Numbered from the stretch's first letter, positions 1 through 9,268 are shown. The stretch is DNA of 64,000 nucleotides from Brachybacterium sp. SGAir0954 (GCF_005490785.1 NZ_CP027295.1:2294001-2358000), one strand, 5' to 3'. The notes: generated by a model from the letters alone, not told the origin. Translations and numbers: made by a program.

Positions 1-243
1 GACGGCTCCGGCTCCACCACGAAGGACGAGCACCTGCCGCCGGGGGAGGGCAACCAGCCCTGCGCCGAGGTGCTGCGACGGCTCGCGAACACGGGCTGGG
101 GCGGCTCCGTGCTGCTCGAGGTCAACACCCGTGGGGCGGGCGGGGCCGAGGGCCGCGAGCGGATCCTCCGCCAGTGCCTCTCCTTCGCACGTCACCACCT
201 GGGCCACCACCTCGACGAGCCGGGGGAGACCACCGCTCCCTGA
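1..243 (+). CDS. Sugar phosphate isomerase/epimerase-like protein, C-terminal part
   Basis: The gene is cut by the left window edge; the last 80 codons are visible and end in TGA. The readable part has the segment [18 protein letters not shown] followed by a Gly/Trp-rich turn and LLEVNTR. This resembles the last strands of xylose-isomerase-like TIM-barrel proteins (sugar phosphate isomerases/epimerases), where an H-x-x-P-G-x-G motif precedes the final helix. The C-terminus is His-rich. The substrate cannot be inferred from this fragment. It lies upstream of oleA on the same strand, with a 135-bp gap. Confidence 0.6.
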   Translation, partial: DGSGSTTKDEHLPPGEGNQPCAEVLRRLANTGWGGSVLLEVNTRGAGGAEGRERILRQCLSFARHHLGHHLDEPGETTAP

Positions 244-378
244 CGTGGGATCCGACACCCCACGGCCCACTGCCAGGTGCCGGTGGGAGGATAGGGGCCA
301 TCTGCGCCCGATCCACCCGTGCATCCAGCGGGGGTCCGGCGCCGAGTCCGACGACGACAGACGAGGTAGCGCACGTAC

Positions 379-1410
379 ATGGGGAATGCGAACACGGGAT
401 TCGTGCACAGGAACGCGGCGCTGCTCGCCGTGGAGATGAGCCTCCCGCAGGTCACCGTCACGTCCGACGAGATCGACGAGATGCTCGCCCCGGCGCGCAA
501 GCGGCTGCGCCTGCCCAAGGGCGTGCTCCAGCGCGTCGCGGGCGTCTACGAGCGCCGCTGGTGGCGTGACCGCGAGAACGGCTGGAAGCAGGGCGTCGTG
601 CTCGCCGCCGAGCGCGCGATGGCCAAGGCCGGCATCATGCGCGACCAGGTCGACCTCATCATCAACGCCTCGGTCTCCCGCCAGCACCTCGAGCCCGCGG
701 TCGCGACGACGGTCCACCACTCGCTGGGCCTGCCCACGAGCGCCATGAACTTCGACATCACCAACGCGTGCCTCGGCTTCGTCAACGCGATGACCATGGC
801 CGCGGGCCTCATCGACTCGGGGCAGGTCCGCTACGCGCTGATCGTCGGCGCGGAGGACGTCGAGCGCGCCCAGCGCGGCACGATCGAGCGCCTGAACTCG
901 AAGACCGCCGTGCGCGACGACTTCAACAACCAGTTCGCCTCGCTGACCCTCGGCTCGGGCGCCGCCGCCGCCGTCATCGGCCCGGCGGACGAGCACCCCG
1001 AGGGCCACCGGCTGAAGGTCACGCAGGCCCGGGCCGGCACCCAGCACCACGAGCTCTGCATCGGCGACATGCACGACATGCGCACCGACTCCGCGGGCCT
1101 CCTCGAGAACGGGATCTCGCTGATCCTGGACACCTGGAAGGACGCGAACGACGCGGGCCACGACTTCCGCTCGATCGAGCACATCATCCCGCACCAGGTC
1201 TCGATGGTGTACACCCGCAACTTCTCGAAGATCACCGGCGTCTCGATGGACCGCATCCCCGTGACCTTCCCGGACTGGGGCAACATCGCCGCAGAGGCCG
1301 TGCCGATGACCCTCGCCCACCACCAGGAGAACATCGCCCGGGGCGAGCGCGTGCTGCTGCTCGGCGTGGGCTCCGGACTCAACACCGCGATGATGGAGGT
1401 CGAGTGGTGA
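379..1410 (+). CDS. oleA: OleA-type thiolase: head-to-head acyl condensation, first step of olefin biosynthesis
   Basis: 343 aa, a full-length member of the FabH/thiolase superfamily. OleA joins two fatty acyl-CoAs by a non-decarboxylative Claisen condensation, giving a 2-alkyl-3-ketoacid. The nucleophilic Cys131 lies in NACLGF; His272 (PHQ) and Asn302 (WGN) complete the thiolase triad. Glu105, in SRQHLEP, matches the OleA-specific glutamate that sets it apart from FabH. The next two genes are the other ole genes, in pathway order and overlapping by 4 bp at each junction, which makes OleA far more likely than an ordinary KASIII. The ATG at 379 follows a purine-rich AGACGAGGT. The alkene products are an inference from the family. 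Confidence 0.9.
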   Translation: MGNANTGFVHRNAALLAVEMSLPQVTVTSDEIDEMLAPARKRLRLPKGVLQRVAGVYERRWWRDRENGWKQGVVLAAERAMAKAGIMRDQVDLIINASVSRQHLEPAVATTVHHSLGLPTSAMNFDITNACLGFVNAMTMAAGLIDSGQVRYALIVGAEDVERAQRGTIERLNSKTAVRDDFNNQFASLTLGSGAAAAVIGPADEHPEGHRLKVTQARAGTQHHELCIGDMHDMRTDSAGLLENGISLILDTWKDANDAGHDFRSIEHIIPHQVSMVYTRNFSKITGVSMDRIPVTFPDWGNIAAEAVPMTLAHHQENIARGERVLLLGVGSGLNTAMMEVEW

Positions 1411-4073
1411 GCACCCGCCGCCCGCAGCCCGAGCCCCCCGCCCTGCCCGGCGTCGACCCGCGCATCCAGCGCACCCTCGAGGTGCGCGACCACGCAGGGG
1501 AGGAGCGCCGCTGGCACCTCCTGGACTCCGCCCCGCTGCTCGCTGAGCGCGGCGTCACCCCGCGGGGCACGCTGCTCGCGGTGCACGGCAACCCCACGTA
1601 CTCCTTCCTCTACCGCTCGCTCGTGCGGGAGGACATCCCGTGGCGCGTGATCGCCGTGGACCAGCTCGAGATGGGCTGGTCCGAGCGCACGGGCACCACC
1701 CGTCGCCTGCAGGACCGCATCACGGACCTCTCCCTGCTCACCGATGCCCTGGACCTGCGCGGCCCTGTCGTCACCGTGGGCCACGACTGGGGCGGCATCG
1801 TCTCGGTGGGATGGGCGCTGGACAACCGCCACGACGTGGTCGGCATGGTCCTCACGAACACGGGCATCCACCAGCGGATCGGCGAGCAGCTGCCCAGGGC
1901 GCTGCAGCTCGCGACGACCCCCGCGGTGCTCCCCGCGACGACGTCGATCACCGACGCCTTCCTGCGCACGACGCTCGCCCTGTCCAAGCCCGCGCTCCCG
2001 CGCGAGGTCCAGGACGCGTACCTCGCGCCCTACCGGGGGCGCTCGCGTCGCCGCGGCATCGAGACCTTCGTCGCGGACATCCCCGCCGCGGAGGACCACC
2101 CCTCCCGCGCCACGCTCGAGCGGCTCGCCGAGGGCATCCGCGAGATGCAGGTGCCCACCCTGTTCGCCTGGGGCCCGAAGGACATCACCTTCTCCGACCG
2201 CTACCTGCGCGATCTCATCGCGCGGGTCCCGCACGCCGCCGTGCACCGCTTCGAGGGCGCCTCGCACCTCGTGTGGGAGGACGCCGACGTCGCCGGTCTC
2301 GTCGCCACCTGGCTCGCGGACACCTTCGGCGAGGACGCGTCCGCACCGCCCGCGCCGGCGCCGGCCGCGGTCTCCACCTACGCCGAGCAGGCGCCCGCGG
2401 AGCCCGTCGGCGCGCCGATCGCCCGCCTCGCTGCGGATCCCGCGCACGCCCACGGGCCGGCCGTCGTCGAGATCGTGGGGCACGGCAGCGCCGGCCGCGA
2501 GATCTCCTGGTCGCTGCTGCACCGCCGCGTCGAGGACGTCGCCTGCGGCCTGCTCGCCCACGGGGTGCGCCCCGGGGACCGGGTCAGCGTGCTCATCACC
2601 CCCGGCGCGGATCTCACGGTCGTGCTCTACGCGTGCCTGCGCATCGGCGCGGTCGCCGTCATCGCCGACGCCGGACTCGGCGTCGACGGCCTCACGCGCG
2701 CCGTGATCGGCTCGCACCCGGACTGGATCATCGGCATCCCGAAGGCGCTGGTCGGCGCCCGCGCGCTCGGCTGGCCGGGTCGCCGGATCAGCGTCGAGCA
2801 GCTGCCGACGGTCGACCGCCGTGCCCTCGGGGTCGACACCTCGATCGCGCAGCTCGCCGCGGAGGGCGCCCGCATGCGGGACCTCGGCGCCCCGCTCGAC
2901 GCCCCGCACCCCGCGCCGGGCGCCGACGCCGCCGTGCTCTTCACCTCCGGCTCGACCGGTCCCGCCAAGGGCGCGGTGTACACGCACGCCCAGCTCGGCG
3001 CCATGTTCGCGGCCGTCGGCGACACGCTCCGGCTGGACCCGTCCCGCGGCCTGGTCGCCGGCTTCGCGCCCTTCGCGCTGCTCGGCCCGGCGCTCGGCGC
3101 GCCGAGCGTCGTCCCCGACATGGACGTCACCCGGCCCGGAGAGCTCACCGCGCAGGCCCTCGCCGACGCGGTCGACGCCCTCGGCTCGCCCGCCGTGTTC
3201 ACCGCCCCCGCGGCGCTGCGCAACATCCTCGACACCGCCGCGTCGCTCGACGACCGCGGCCGCGCGGCCCTCGCCCGGGTGCCGAGCTTCTTCTCCGCCG
3301 GCGCCCCGATCCCCGCGCACCTGCTGCGCCGGCTGAAGGACCTCATGCCGGCCGCGAGCGCGCTCACGCCGTACGGCATGACCGAGTGCCTGGCCGTCAC
3401 CGCGATCTCCCTCGAGGGGATCGAGGCGGCCGGCGAGGGCTCCGGTGTGTGCGTCGGCACCCCCGTCCCGCGCGTCGAGGTGGCCCTCGCGCCGCTGGAC
3501 GCCGAGGGCAGGACCACCGCCGAGATCACCCAGGAGCCGGGCGTGACCGGCGAGATCCTCGTCCGGGCCCCGCACGTGCGGGACCGCTACCTCATGCTCT
3601 GGGGCACGACACGCACCTCCCGGCGCTTCGAGGGCTGGTACGCCACCGGCGACGCCGGTCACCTCGACGAGGACGGCCGGCTCTGGGTCGAGGGGCGCAC
3701 CACCCATGTGCTCGCGACCGCCGAGGGCCTGTTCACCCCGGTCCGGATCGAGGAGGCCGCCGAGGCCGTCCCGACCGTGCGCCGGGCCGGCGCCGCGGTC
3801 GTCGGCCCCCGCGGCACCCAGCAGGTGGTGGTCGTGCTCGAGACGGAGGACGACCACCGTCCCGGGCGTGCGACCCGGCCGCGTCCGGCGTCGCCCGCGC
3901 TCCAGGAGGCGGTGCGCCGCGGCGTCCGCGAGGCCGCCGGGGTGGGCGTCGTCGCCGTGTTCACGACGCGCTCGCTGCCCACGGACATCCGCCACAACTC
4001 GAAGATCGACCGGGCCGCACTGTCCCGCTGGGCGGAGCAGACGCTCCGCGGCGAGCGCGCGGACGCCCTGTGA
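1407..4073 (+). CDS. oleBC: OleBC fusion: beta-lactone decarboxylase (OleB) joined to beta-lactone synthetase (OleC)
   Basis: 888 aa from a GTG that overlaps the oleA stop by 4 bp; GGAGG at 1395-1399 sets the start. Residues ~1-310 are an alpha/beta hydrolase of the haloalkane-dehalogenase type: VHGNPT at 59-64, nucleophile Asp127 in GHDWGG, and catalytic His287 in HLVWED. An Ala/Pro-rich linker (~312-335) leads to an AMP-dependent ligase-like domain: P-loop FTSGSTGPAKG at 512-522, YGMTE, a GWYATGD block, and Lys866 in HNSKIDR. In separate Ole systems OleC makes the beta-lactone and OleB decarboxylates it to the cis-alkene. The fused form is known in actinobacteria such as Micrococcus. Both active sites look intact. 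Confidence 0.9.
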   Translation: MSTRRPQPEPPALPGVDPRIQRTLEVRDHAGEERRWHLLDSAPLLAERGVTPRGTLLAVHGNPTYSFLYRSLVREDIPWRVIAVDQLEMGWSERTGTTRRLQDRITDLSLLTDALDLRGPVVTVGHDWGGIVSVGWALDNRHDVVGMVLTNTGIHQRIGEQLPRALQLATTPAVLPATTSITDAFLRTTLALSKPALPREVQDAYLAPYRGRSRRRGIETFVADIPAAEDHPSRATLERLAEGIREMQVPTLFAWGPKDITFSDRYLRDLIARVPHAAVHRFEGASHLVWEDADVAGLVATWLADTFGEDASAPPAPAPAAVSTYAEQAPAEPVGAPIARLAADPAHAHGPAVVEIVGHGSAGREISWSLLHRRVEDVACGLLAHGVRPGDRVSVLITPGADLTVVLYACLRIGAVAVIADAGLGVDGLTRAVIGSHPDWIIGIPKALVGARALGWPGRRISVEQLPTVDRRALGVDTSIAQLAAEGARMRDLGAPLDAPHPAPGADAAVLFTSGSTGPAKGAVYTHAQLGAMFAAVGDTLRLDPSRGLVAGFAPFALLGPALGAPSVVPDMDVTRPGELTAQALADAVDALGSPAVFTAPAALRNILDTAASLDDRGRAALARVPSFFSAGAPIPAHLLRRLKDLMPAASALTPYGMTECLAVTAISLEGIEAAGEGSGVCVGTPVPRVEVALAPLDAEGRTTAEITQEPGVTGEILVRAPHVRDRYLMLWGTTRTSRRFEGWYATGDAGHLDEDGRLWVEGRTTHVLATAEGLFTPVRIEEAAEAVPTVRRAGAAVVGPRGTQQVVVVLETEDDHRPGRATRPRPASPALQEAVRRGVREAAGVGVVAVFTTRSLPTDIRHNSKIDRAALSRWAEQTLRGERADAL

Positions 4074-5065
4074 GCGCCCGCAGCGTCCTCGTCACCGGCG
4101 CCTCGGGCATGCTCGGCGGCGCCGTCGCCGAGCGGCTGCGGGACCGCGGCGACTCGGTCCGCGCCTTCCAGCGGCGACCCGCCGGCATCCCCGGCGTCGC
4201 CGACGTGCAGGGCTCGCTCACGAGCGCGGAGGACGTCCGGCGCGCCGTGGACGGCGTCGACGCGGTCGTGCACCTCGCCGCGAAGGTCTCCATCTCCGGA
4301 CCGGAGGAGGAGTACCGCGCGATCAACATCGGCGGCACCGGGAACGTCGTGGACGCCCTGCGCGAGCGCGGCGGCGGCGCCCTGGTCAACGTCTCCTCGC
4401 CGTCCGTCGCCCACCTCGGCACCGCGATCGTGGGCCTCGGGGCGACCCCGGCGGATCCCGCGCACGCCCGCGGCCCCTACGCGCGCACCAAGGCCGCCGC
4501 GGAGCAGCTCGCCATGGCCGCGGACGGCCACGACGGCCTGCTCGTCACCTCGGTGCGCCCCCATATCGTGTGGGGCCCCGGCGACACGCAGCTCGTGGGC
4601 CGCATCGTCCAGCGGGCCGCCGCCGGCCGGCTCCCGCTGCTGGACGACGGCATGGCGCTCATCGACACGACCTACGTCGACAACGCGGCCGACGCGATCG
4701 TCGCGGCCCTGGACCGCGTCGAGGACGTCCACGGCGAGAGCTTCGTCGTCACCAACGGCGAGCCGCGCACCGTGCGCGACGTGTTCGGCGGCTTCTGCGA
4801 CGCGGCGGGGGTGCCGCGGCCGACGCTCCGCGTCCCCGGCGCCGTGGGCCGTCTCGCCGGTCGTCTCGTCGAGGCGGTCTGGGCGGTGCGACCGGGGGAG
4901 GACGAGCCGCCGATGACCGAGTTCCTCGCCGAGCAGATGTCCACCGCGCACTGGTTCGACCAGCGGGCCACGCAGGAGCGCCTCGCCTGGACCCCCGCGG
5001 TGAGCGTGGACGAGGGCTTCGACCGCCTCGCCGCCTGGTTCCGCGAGCACCCCGTCACCGCCTGA
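4070..5065 (+). CDS. oleD: OleD-type NAD(P)-dependent short-chain reductase of olefin biosynthesis
   Basis: 331 aa, starting at a GTG that overlaps the oleBC stop by 4 bp. The N-terminus has the nucleotide-binding motif VTGASGMLGG, and the extended SDR catalytic pair is present as Tyr137 and Lys141 in PYARTK. It belongs to the NAD-dependent epimerase / 3-beta-HSD-like group. In the pathway it reduces the OleA 2-alkyl-3-keto product to the beta-hydroxy acid that OleC cyclises. Order and overlap with oleA and oleBC make a co-transcribed operon very likely. A generic epimerase is the alternative if the context were ignored. Confidence 0.87.
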   Translation: MSARSVLVTGASGMLGGAVAERLRDRGDSVRAFQRRPAGIPGVADVQGSLTSAEDVRRAVDGVDAVVHLAAKVSISGPEEEYRAINIGGTGNVVDALRERGGGALVNVSSPSVAHLGTAIVGLGATPADPAHARGPYARTKAAAEQLAMAADGHDGLLVTSVRPHIVWGPGDTQLVGRIVQRAAAGRLPLLDDGMALIDTTYVDNAADAIVAALDRVEDVHGESFVVTNGEPRTVRDVFGGFCDAAGVPRPTLRVPGAVGRLAGRLVEAVWAVRPGEDEPPMTEFLAEQMSTAHWFDQRATQERLAWTPAVSVDEGFDRLAAWFREHPVTA

Positions 5066-5118
5066 GACTGCTGCAGGACCGACACCGAGCCCGAGCTCGA
5101 GACCGAGGGAGAACCGCC

Positions 5119-5826
5119 ATGACTCCGACCCCTGCCGAGGGCGACCGTCACCGGGACAGCGGGAGCGGTGCGTCCGATCAGGACGCCGCGCTGCTCGCCG
5201 AGATCGACGCCGAGCTCGCGGCGGAGCGCGCCGCCCGTCCCCGGGCGGGCTCCCGGACCGTCGGCGCCGTGCTGCTCGTGGGCGGCCTCGCGGGCTGGAT
5301 CGCCGCGCTCGCGCTGTTCATGGACAAGATCTTCCTGCTCGAGAACCCCGGCGCGAGCCTCGGCTGCGACATCAACCCGTTCATCTCCTGCGGCACGGTC
5401 ATGATGACCTGGCAGGCGAGCGCGCTCGGCATCCCCAACATGGCGATCGGCCTGGGCGGCTTCGCGATCATGGGGGCGATCGGTGCGCTCATGCTCTCCG
5501 GGGCGGCGCTGCCGAGGTGGTTCCGGTGGGCGCGCCTCGGCGGGATGACCTTCGCCTTCGCCTTCGTGCACTTCCTCGCCGTCTCCGCGATCTTCGTGAT
5601 CCGAGCGCTGTGCCCCTGGTGCATGGTCGTGTGGACGGTGACGGCGCCGATGTTCTTCGCGACCTTCGCGCACACCGTCGAGTCCGGGGACCTGCGCGTC
5701 CCGGCACCGCTCGCCGCCGTGCTGCGGCGCTGGGTGCTGCTGACGATCGCCTGGTACGTCCTCGTGGTGCTCGTGATCGCCGTGGCCTTCTGGAACCAGT
5801 GGCTCGCGACCTTCGGCATCGCCTGA
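5119..5826 (+). CDS. Vitamin K epoxide reductase (VKOR) family membrane protein
   Basis: 235 aa with an acidic cytoplasmic N-terminus of ~45 residues followed by about five hydrophobic segments. VKOR hallmarks are present: loop cysteines Cys83 and Cys91 (LGCDINPFISCG) and the quinone-site pair Cys165-x-x-Cys168 (CPWC). Bacterial VKORs are DsbB analogues that reoxidise a periplasmic DsbA-like thioredoxin using menaquinone, so a role in disulfide formation of exported proteins is likely. No DsbA partner is adjacent. It begins 53 bp after oleD with GAGGGAG upstream of the ATG and is followed by a strong hairpin, so it may be the last gene of the ole transcript. Confidence 0.88.
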   Translation: MTPTPAEGDRHRDSGSGASDQDAALLAEIDAELAAERAARPRAGSRTVGAVLLVGGLAGWIAALALFMDKIFLLENPGASLGCDINPFISCGTVMMTWQASALGIPNMAIGLGGFAIMGAIGALMLSGAALPRWFRWARLGGMTFAFAFVHFLAVSAIFVIRALCPWCMVVWTVTAPMFFATFAHTVESGDLRVPAPLAAVLRRWVLLTIAWYVLVVLVIAVAFWNQWLATFGIA

Positions 5827-5840
5827 TCGTTCCTCCCCAC

Positions 5841-5871
5841 CGCCCCGTCGTCCCCACCGGACGGCGGGGCG
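5841..5871 (+). terminator. Hairpin terminator after the VKOR gene
   Basis: A 13-bp stem (CGCCCCG then CGTCC on the left arm, one G-T wobble) closes a 5-base loop 14 bp after the VKOR stop. There is no run of T, as is common in high-GC actinobacteria. It separates the ole/VKOR transcript from the comEA promoter. Confidence 0.65.
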
Positions 5872-5894
5872 TCGTGCGTCCCCCTGCCGGTCCC

Positions 5895-5900
5895 TACGGT
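5895..5900 (+). promoter_or_regulatory. -10 box TACGGT of comEA (leaderless)
   Basis: TACGGT fits TANNNT and lies exactly 7 nt before the comEA ATG, so transcription probably starts at or next to the start codon. No Shine-Dalgarno sequence is present. Confidence 0.5.
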
Positions 5901-5907
5901 TCGGGGC

Positions 5908-6858
5908 ATGGGAGCACGCAGCAGGAGTCGGGACATCGCCCCACGACCGGGACGGCACCGGGTGGGCGGCCGGGGAGGGCAGACGGCCGGCGGCCGTGGA
6001 GGGCACAGGGACGGCGGCCGGGGAGGTCGCCGGGGCCGGACGGGCCCGGAGCCGCTCGTCGAGGAGATCCACCACGAGCCGCTGCGACCCCCGCGCCGCG
6101 GCCTCCCCGCGCCCTCGGCCGCCTCGCTGCTCGGGATCGGTGTGCTCGTGCTGCTCGCCGTCGGCGTCGTCCACCTCTCCACCTCCGGGTCCGCAGTCCC
6201 GCTCACCGAGGGCGAGGGCACCGTCGCGATCGCCGCGAGCGGCACGGCCTCCAGCGGGGAGGACGACGCCGGTGCCTCGGCCTCCGGTGGAGCATCCCCG
6301 GCGGGCCCGGCGTCCTCCGCGCCGGTCGCGACGGAGGAGGCGGCGCCGGCGTCGGGCGGGGGAGAGCCGGCGGACGGCGCTCCCGTGGTCGTGCACGTCT
6401 CCGGGCAGGTGGCCAGCCCGGGCGTCGTCGAGCTGCCCGCCGGATCCCGCGTCGCCGATGCCCTCGAGGCCGCCGGCGGCGCCACCGACGATGCCGATCT
6501 CGCGGCCGTGAACCTCGCACGCCCCCTCACCGACGGCGAGCAGATCCACGTGCCCGCGCCCGGGGAGGAGATCCCCGCTGGAGGAGGTGCAGAGGCCGCA
6601 GGCGGCGGCGCGGGAGGCACCGGCGGTGCGAGCGGTGGCGACGCCGGTGCGGGCGGGGGAGAGGGAGGCACGGTCGACCTCAACACCGCGAGCGTCGAGG
6701 AGCTCGACGCGCTGCCCGGGGTGGGGCCCGCGATCGCGCAGCGCATCGTCGAGCACCGCGAGGCCAATGGCCCCTTCACCTCCGTCGACCAGCTCGAGGA
6801 GGTCTCCGGGATCGGCCCGGCGACCCTCGAGGAGATCCGGCCGCGGGCGACCGTCTGA
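5908..6858 (+). CDS. comEA: ComEA-like DNA receptor with SLBB and helix-hairpin-helix domains
   Basis: 316 aa. A Gly/Arg-rich, strongly basic cytoplasmic N-terminus (1-66) is followed by one membrane helix (~71-91), an Ala/Ser/Gly-rich spacer, an SLBB domain (~159-216), a Gly-rich linker, and a C-terminal pair of helix-hairpin-helix motifs (~255-316, VDLNTAS, LPGVGPAIAQRI, SGIGPATLEEI). ComEA binds double-stranded DNA outside the membrane and hands it to ComEC, whose gene follows with a 1-bp stop/start overlap. The start is supported by the leaderless -10 box; a start further in would lose the basic tail, whose role is unknown. Confidence 0.85.
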   Translation: MGARSRSRDIAPRPGRHRVGGRGGQTAGGRGGHRDGGRGGRRGRTGPEPLVEEIHHEPLRPPRRGLPAPSAASLLGIGVLVLLAVGVVHLSTSGSAVPLTEGEGTVAIAASGTASSGEDDAGASASGGASPAGPASSAPVATEEAAPASGGGEPADGAPVVVHVSGQVASPGVVELPAGSRVADALEAAGGATDDADLAAVNLARPLTDGEQIHVPAPGEEIPAGGGAEAAGGGAGGTGGASGGDAGAGGGEGGTVDLNTASVEELDALPGVGPAIAQRIVEHREANGPFTSVDQLEEVSGIGPATLEEIRPRATV

Positions 6859-9233
6859 TGCGCCGCGGTGACCTGCGCCTGCTGCCCGCGGCGACCGCCG
6901 CCTGGGCCCTCGCGGTGCTCGGCATGAGTGCGGGCACCGCCGCGGCGATCGGCGGCGGCGCCCTGCTCACCGCCCTGGTCCTCGCCGCCGTGCTCTGGTG
7001 GCGCGGCCGGAGCCTCGCGCACCGCCTCCTCGCCCACCTGGGGCTCGGGGTGCTCGCCGCCGCGCTCCTGCTCCCCGCCCTTCACCGCGCCGAGACCGCG
7101 ACGGAGCTGCTCGAGGACGCCGCGGCGCGAGGTCTCGTGGTCGAGCTGGAGGTGCGCCTCGGCGCGGATCCGGAGGCCCCGAGCACCGGTCCCGTCTGGG
7201 CCCGTGAGGGCGTCGGGGCGATGGCACGCACGGTGAGGGGTCCCGTGCGCCTCCGCACGGAGCAGGAGCTCCTCCCGGCCTCCGTCCCGCTCCTGGTGCG
7301 GGCGCAGGGCACGGAGCCGGCCGAGCAGCTGCGCGGCGCGAGGGACGGGAGCGTGATCGCCGTGCGCGGCACCGTCCGGGCGGACGGCGGACTGGTCGTG
7401 CTCCGCGCCCGCGAGGTCCGCGTCGTGCCGGCCGGCGGCGTGCGCGGCGCCTTCGAGGACGCCCGCCACGCCCTGCGGGAGCAGAACCGCCGTGCGACGG
7501 CCCATCTCCCGCCGGACGAGGCCGCGCTCGTGCGCGGGATGACCACCGGCGACACCCGCGGTCTCTCCGAGACGAGCGAGGAGATCATGCGTCGCGCCGG
7601 CATCTCGCACCTCGTCGCCGTCTCCGGGGCGAACATCGCCCTCGTGATCGCGGCCGTGCTCGGCCCGCTGCTGCTGCTCGGCGTGCGCCGCCGGCGCCGG
7701 ATCGCGCTCGCGGCCCTCGCGATGGCCTCCTACGTGTGGCTCGTGGGGGACGAGCCCAGCGTGCAGCGCGCCGCGACGATGGCCGCCCCGCTGCTCGCGG
7801 CCCGCTTCGCCGGGGTGCGCGCCTCCCCGGTCGCCGCGCTCGCGATGACCGTGGCCCTGTGGTCCGTGCTGGACCCCGTGACCGCCGCCTCCATCGGCTT
7901 CCTGCTCTCGGCCCTCGCCACGGCCGCGATCCTGCTCGCCTCACCGCCGCTGGCCGCGGCGATCTCGGGAATGAGCGGCGGCCGCGTGGGCCGCACGGCG
8001 GCGCTCGTCCTCGCTGTGCCCCTCGTCGCCCAGCTCGCCTGCACCCCCGTGCTGATCCTGCTCGCCCCCGAGATCTCGATCTGGGCGGTCCCCGTCAACA
8101 TGGTGGTCGGGCCGCTCGTCGGGCCCAGCACCGTGATCGGCCTGCTCGCGCTCCTGGTCGGCATGCTCTGGCCGCCGGCCGGCAGCGCGCTGAGCACGCT
8201 CGCCGCAGGCGGCGCGCATCTCGTGCTGCTCGTGGCGCGCACCGCGGATGCCCTGCCCGGATCGAGGATCGCGGTCCCCGAGGGCGCGCCCGGGGTGCTC
8301 GGCGCGATCGCCGTGATCATCGGCCTCGCCGTCGCGGTCGCGATGCGGCGGCATCCGCTCACGCGCTGGGTCGTCGCCGCGGTGCTCGTGGTCGTCCTCG
8401 CTCCGGGGGCGGCGCGCTGGCTGCCGGGGCAGCGCGCCCCCTCCTGGGTGGTCGCCGCCTGCGCCGTCGGCCAGGGCGATGCGCTGCTGCTGCGGGGCAC
8501 GGGCGCCGACCCGGTGACCGTGCTCGTGGACACCGGGCCGGACTCGAGCGCGCTCAAGGAGTGCCTGGACCGGCTCCAGGTGGATCGACTGGACCTGCTC
8601 GTCCTCACCCACCCCCATGCCGATCACGTGGGCGGTCTCGCCGCGCTCACCGGGGACCGGGCGCCCGCGCAGCAGTGGATCTGCCCGCTGCCCTCCGCGC
8701 GCTCCGCGATCGTCCCCGGCGTGCCGGTGACCGGGGCGATCACCGGAACGGCATGGGAGCAGGAGGGCCTGGCGCTGAGCGTCCTGTGGCCGCCGAGCGC
8801 GGAGGCCGCGGAGGACGCCGCCGCGCGGGAGGACGGCGGGGAGGAGGGAGCGGAGAACGACTGCTCGCTCGCCGTCGACGCCCGCCTCGGCACCGACGCG
8901 GCCGACGGCGGCGGCACGCGGCTCGTGGCGCTCGGGGACCTCGAGCCCGCCGCCCAGGCCGAGCTCGCGGCGCTCTCGCCCGGGCGGGCCGACATCGTCA
9001 AGGTCGCCCATCACGGCTCGCGATACCAGGACGAGGAGCTGTACGCGCAGCTCGACCCGGAGCTCGCGCTGGTCACGGTGGGGAAGGAGAACACCTTCGG
9101 CCACCCCACGACCCGGACCCTCGACATGCTCGCGGGCGGAGGCGCCGACGTCGCCCGCACCGACCTCCACGGGACCGTGGTGCTTCCCGCAGAGGACCCC
9201 CTCGCGCCGCGGAGCGTCGGTCCCGGCCGCTAG
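6858..9233 (+). CDS. comEC: ComEC/Rec2 family DNA-uptake channel
   Basis: 791 aa. The order is two N-terminal membrane helices, an extracytoplasmic segment, a multi-helix competence domain (~200-500), then a metallo-beta-lactamase-fold domain from ~530 with HPHADH (~585-590) and a later HHGSR motif. ComEC forms the channel carrying single-stranded DNA into the cell; the C-terminal domain is thought to degrade the other strand. The ATG shares its A with the comEA TGA, so translation is coupled. No pilus genes lie in the window, so natural competence cannot be judged here. The stop is TAG, rare in this region, and forms part of the next promoter. Confidence 0.9.
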   Translation: MRRGDLRLLPAATAAWALAVLGMSAGTAAAIGGGALLTALVLAAVLWWRGRSLAHRLLAHLGLGVLAAALLLPALHRAETATELLEDAAARGLVVELEVRLGADPEAPSTGPVWAREGVGAMARTVRGPVRLRTEQELLPASVPLLVRAQGTEPAEQLRGARDGSVIAVRGTVRADGGLVVLRAREVRVVPAGGVRGAFEDARHALREQNRRATAHLPPDEAALVRGMTTGDTRGLSETSEEIMRRAGISHLVAVSGANIALVIAAVLGPLLLLGVRRRRRIALAALAMASYVWLVGDEPSVQRAATMAAPLLAARFAGVRASPVAALAMTVALWSVLDPVTAASIGFLLSALATAAILLASPPLAAAISGMSGGRVGRTAALVLAVPLVAQLACTPVLILLAPEISIWAVPVNMVVGPLVGPSTVIGLLALLVGMLWPPAGSALSTLAAGGAHLVLLVARTADALPGSRIAVPEGAPGVLGAIAVIIGLAVAVAMRRHPLTRWVVAAVLVVVLAPGAARWLPGQRAPSWVVAACAVGQGDALLLRGTGADPVTVLVDTGPDSSALKECLDRLQVDRLDLLVLTHPHADHVGGLAALTGDRAPAQQWICPLPSARSAIVPGVPVTGAITGTAWEQEGLALSVLWPPSAEAAEDAAAREDGGEEGAENDCSLAVDARLGTDAADGGGTRLVALGDLEPAAQAELAALSPGRADIVKVAHHGSRYQDEELYAQLDPELALVTVGKENTFGHPTTRTLDMLAGGGADVARTDLHGTVVLPAEDPLAPRSVGPGR

Positions 9234-9236
9234 GAT
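9231..9236 (+). promoter_or_regulatory. Probable -10 box TAGGAT for holA, overlapping the comEC stop codon
   Basis: TAGGAT matches TANNNT; its first three bases are the comEC stop codon. A start site near 9243 would give a leader of about 25 nt that includes the AAGGAG before holA. Confidence 0.45.
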
Positions 9237-9268
9237 CGATCCGGTCCCCGTCGATGAGAAGGAGCACT

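Noticed and set aside
831-3995. Very long open frame on the minus strand (over 1000 codons) across oleA/oleBC
   Set aside because: It is antisense to genes with full catalytic motifs; long shadow frames are expected at this GC content.
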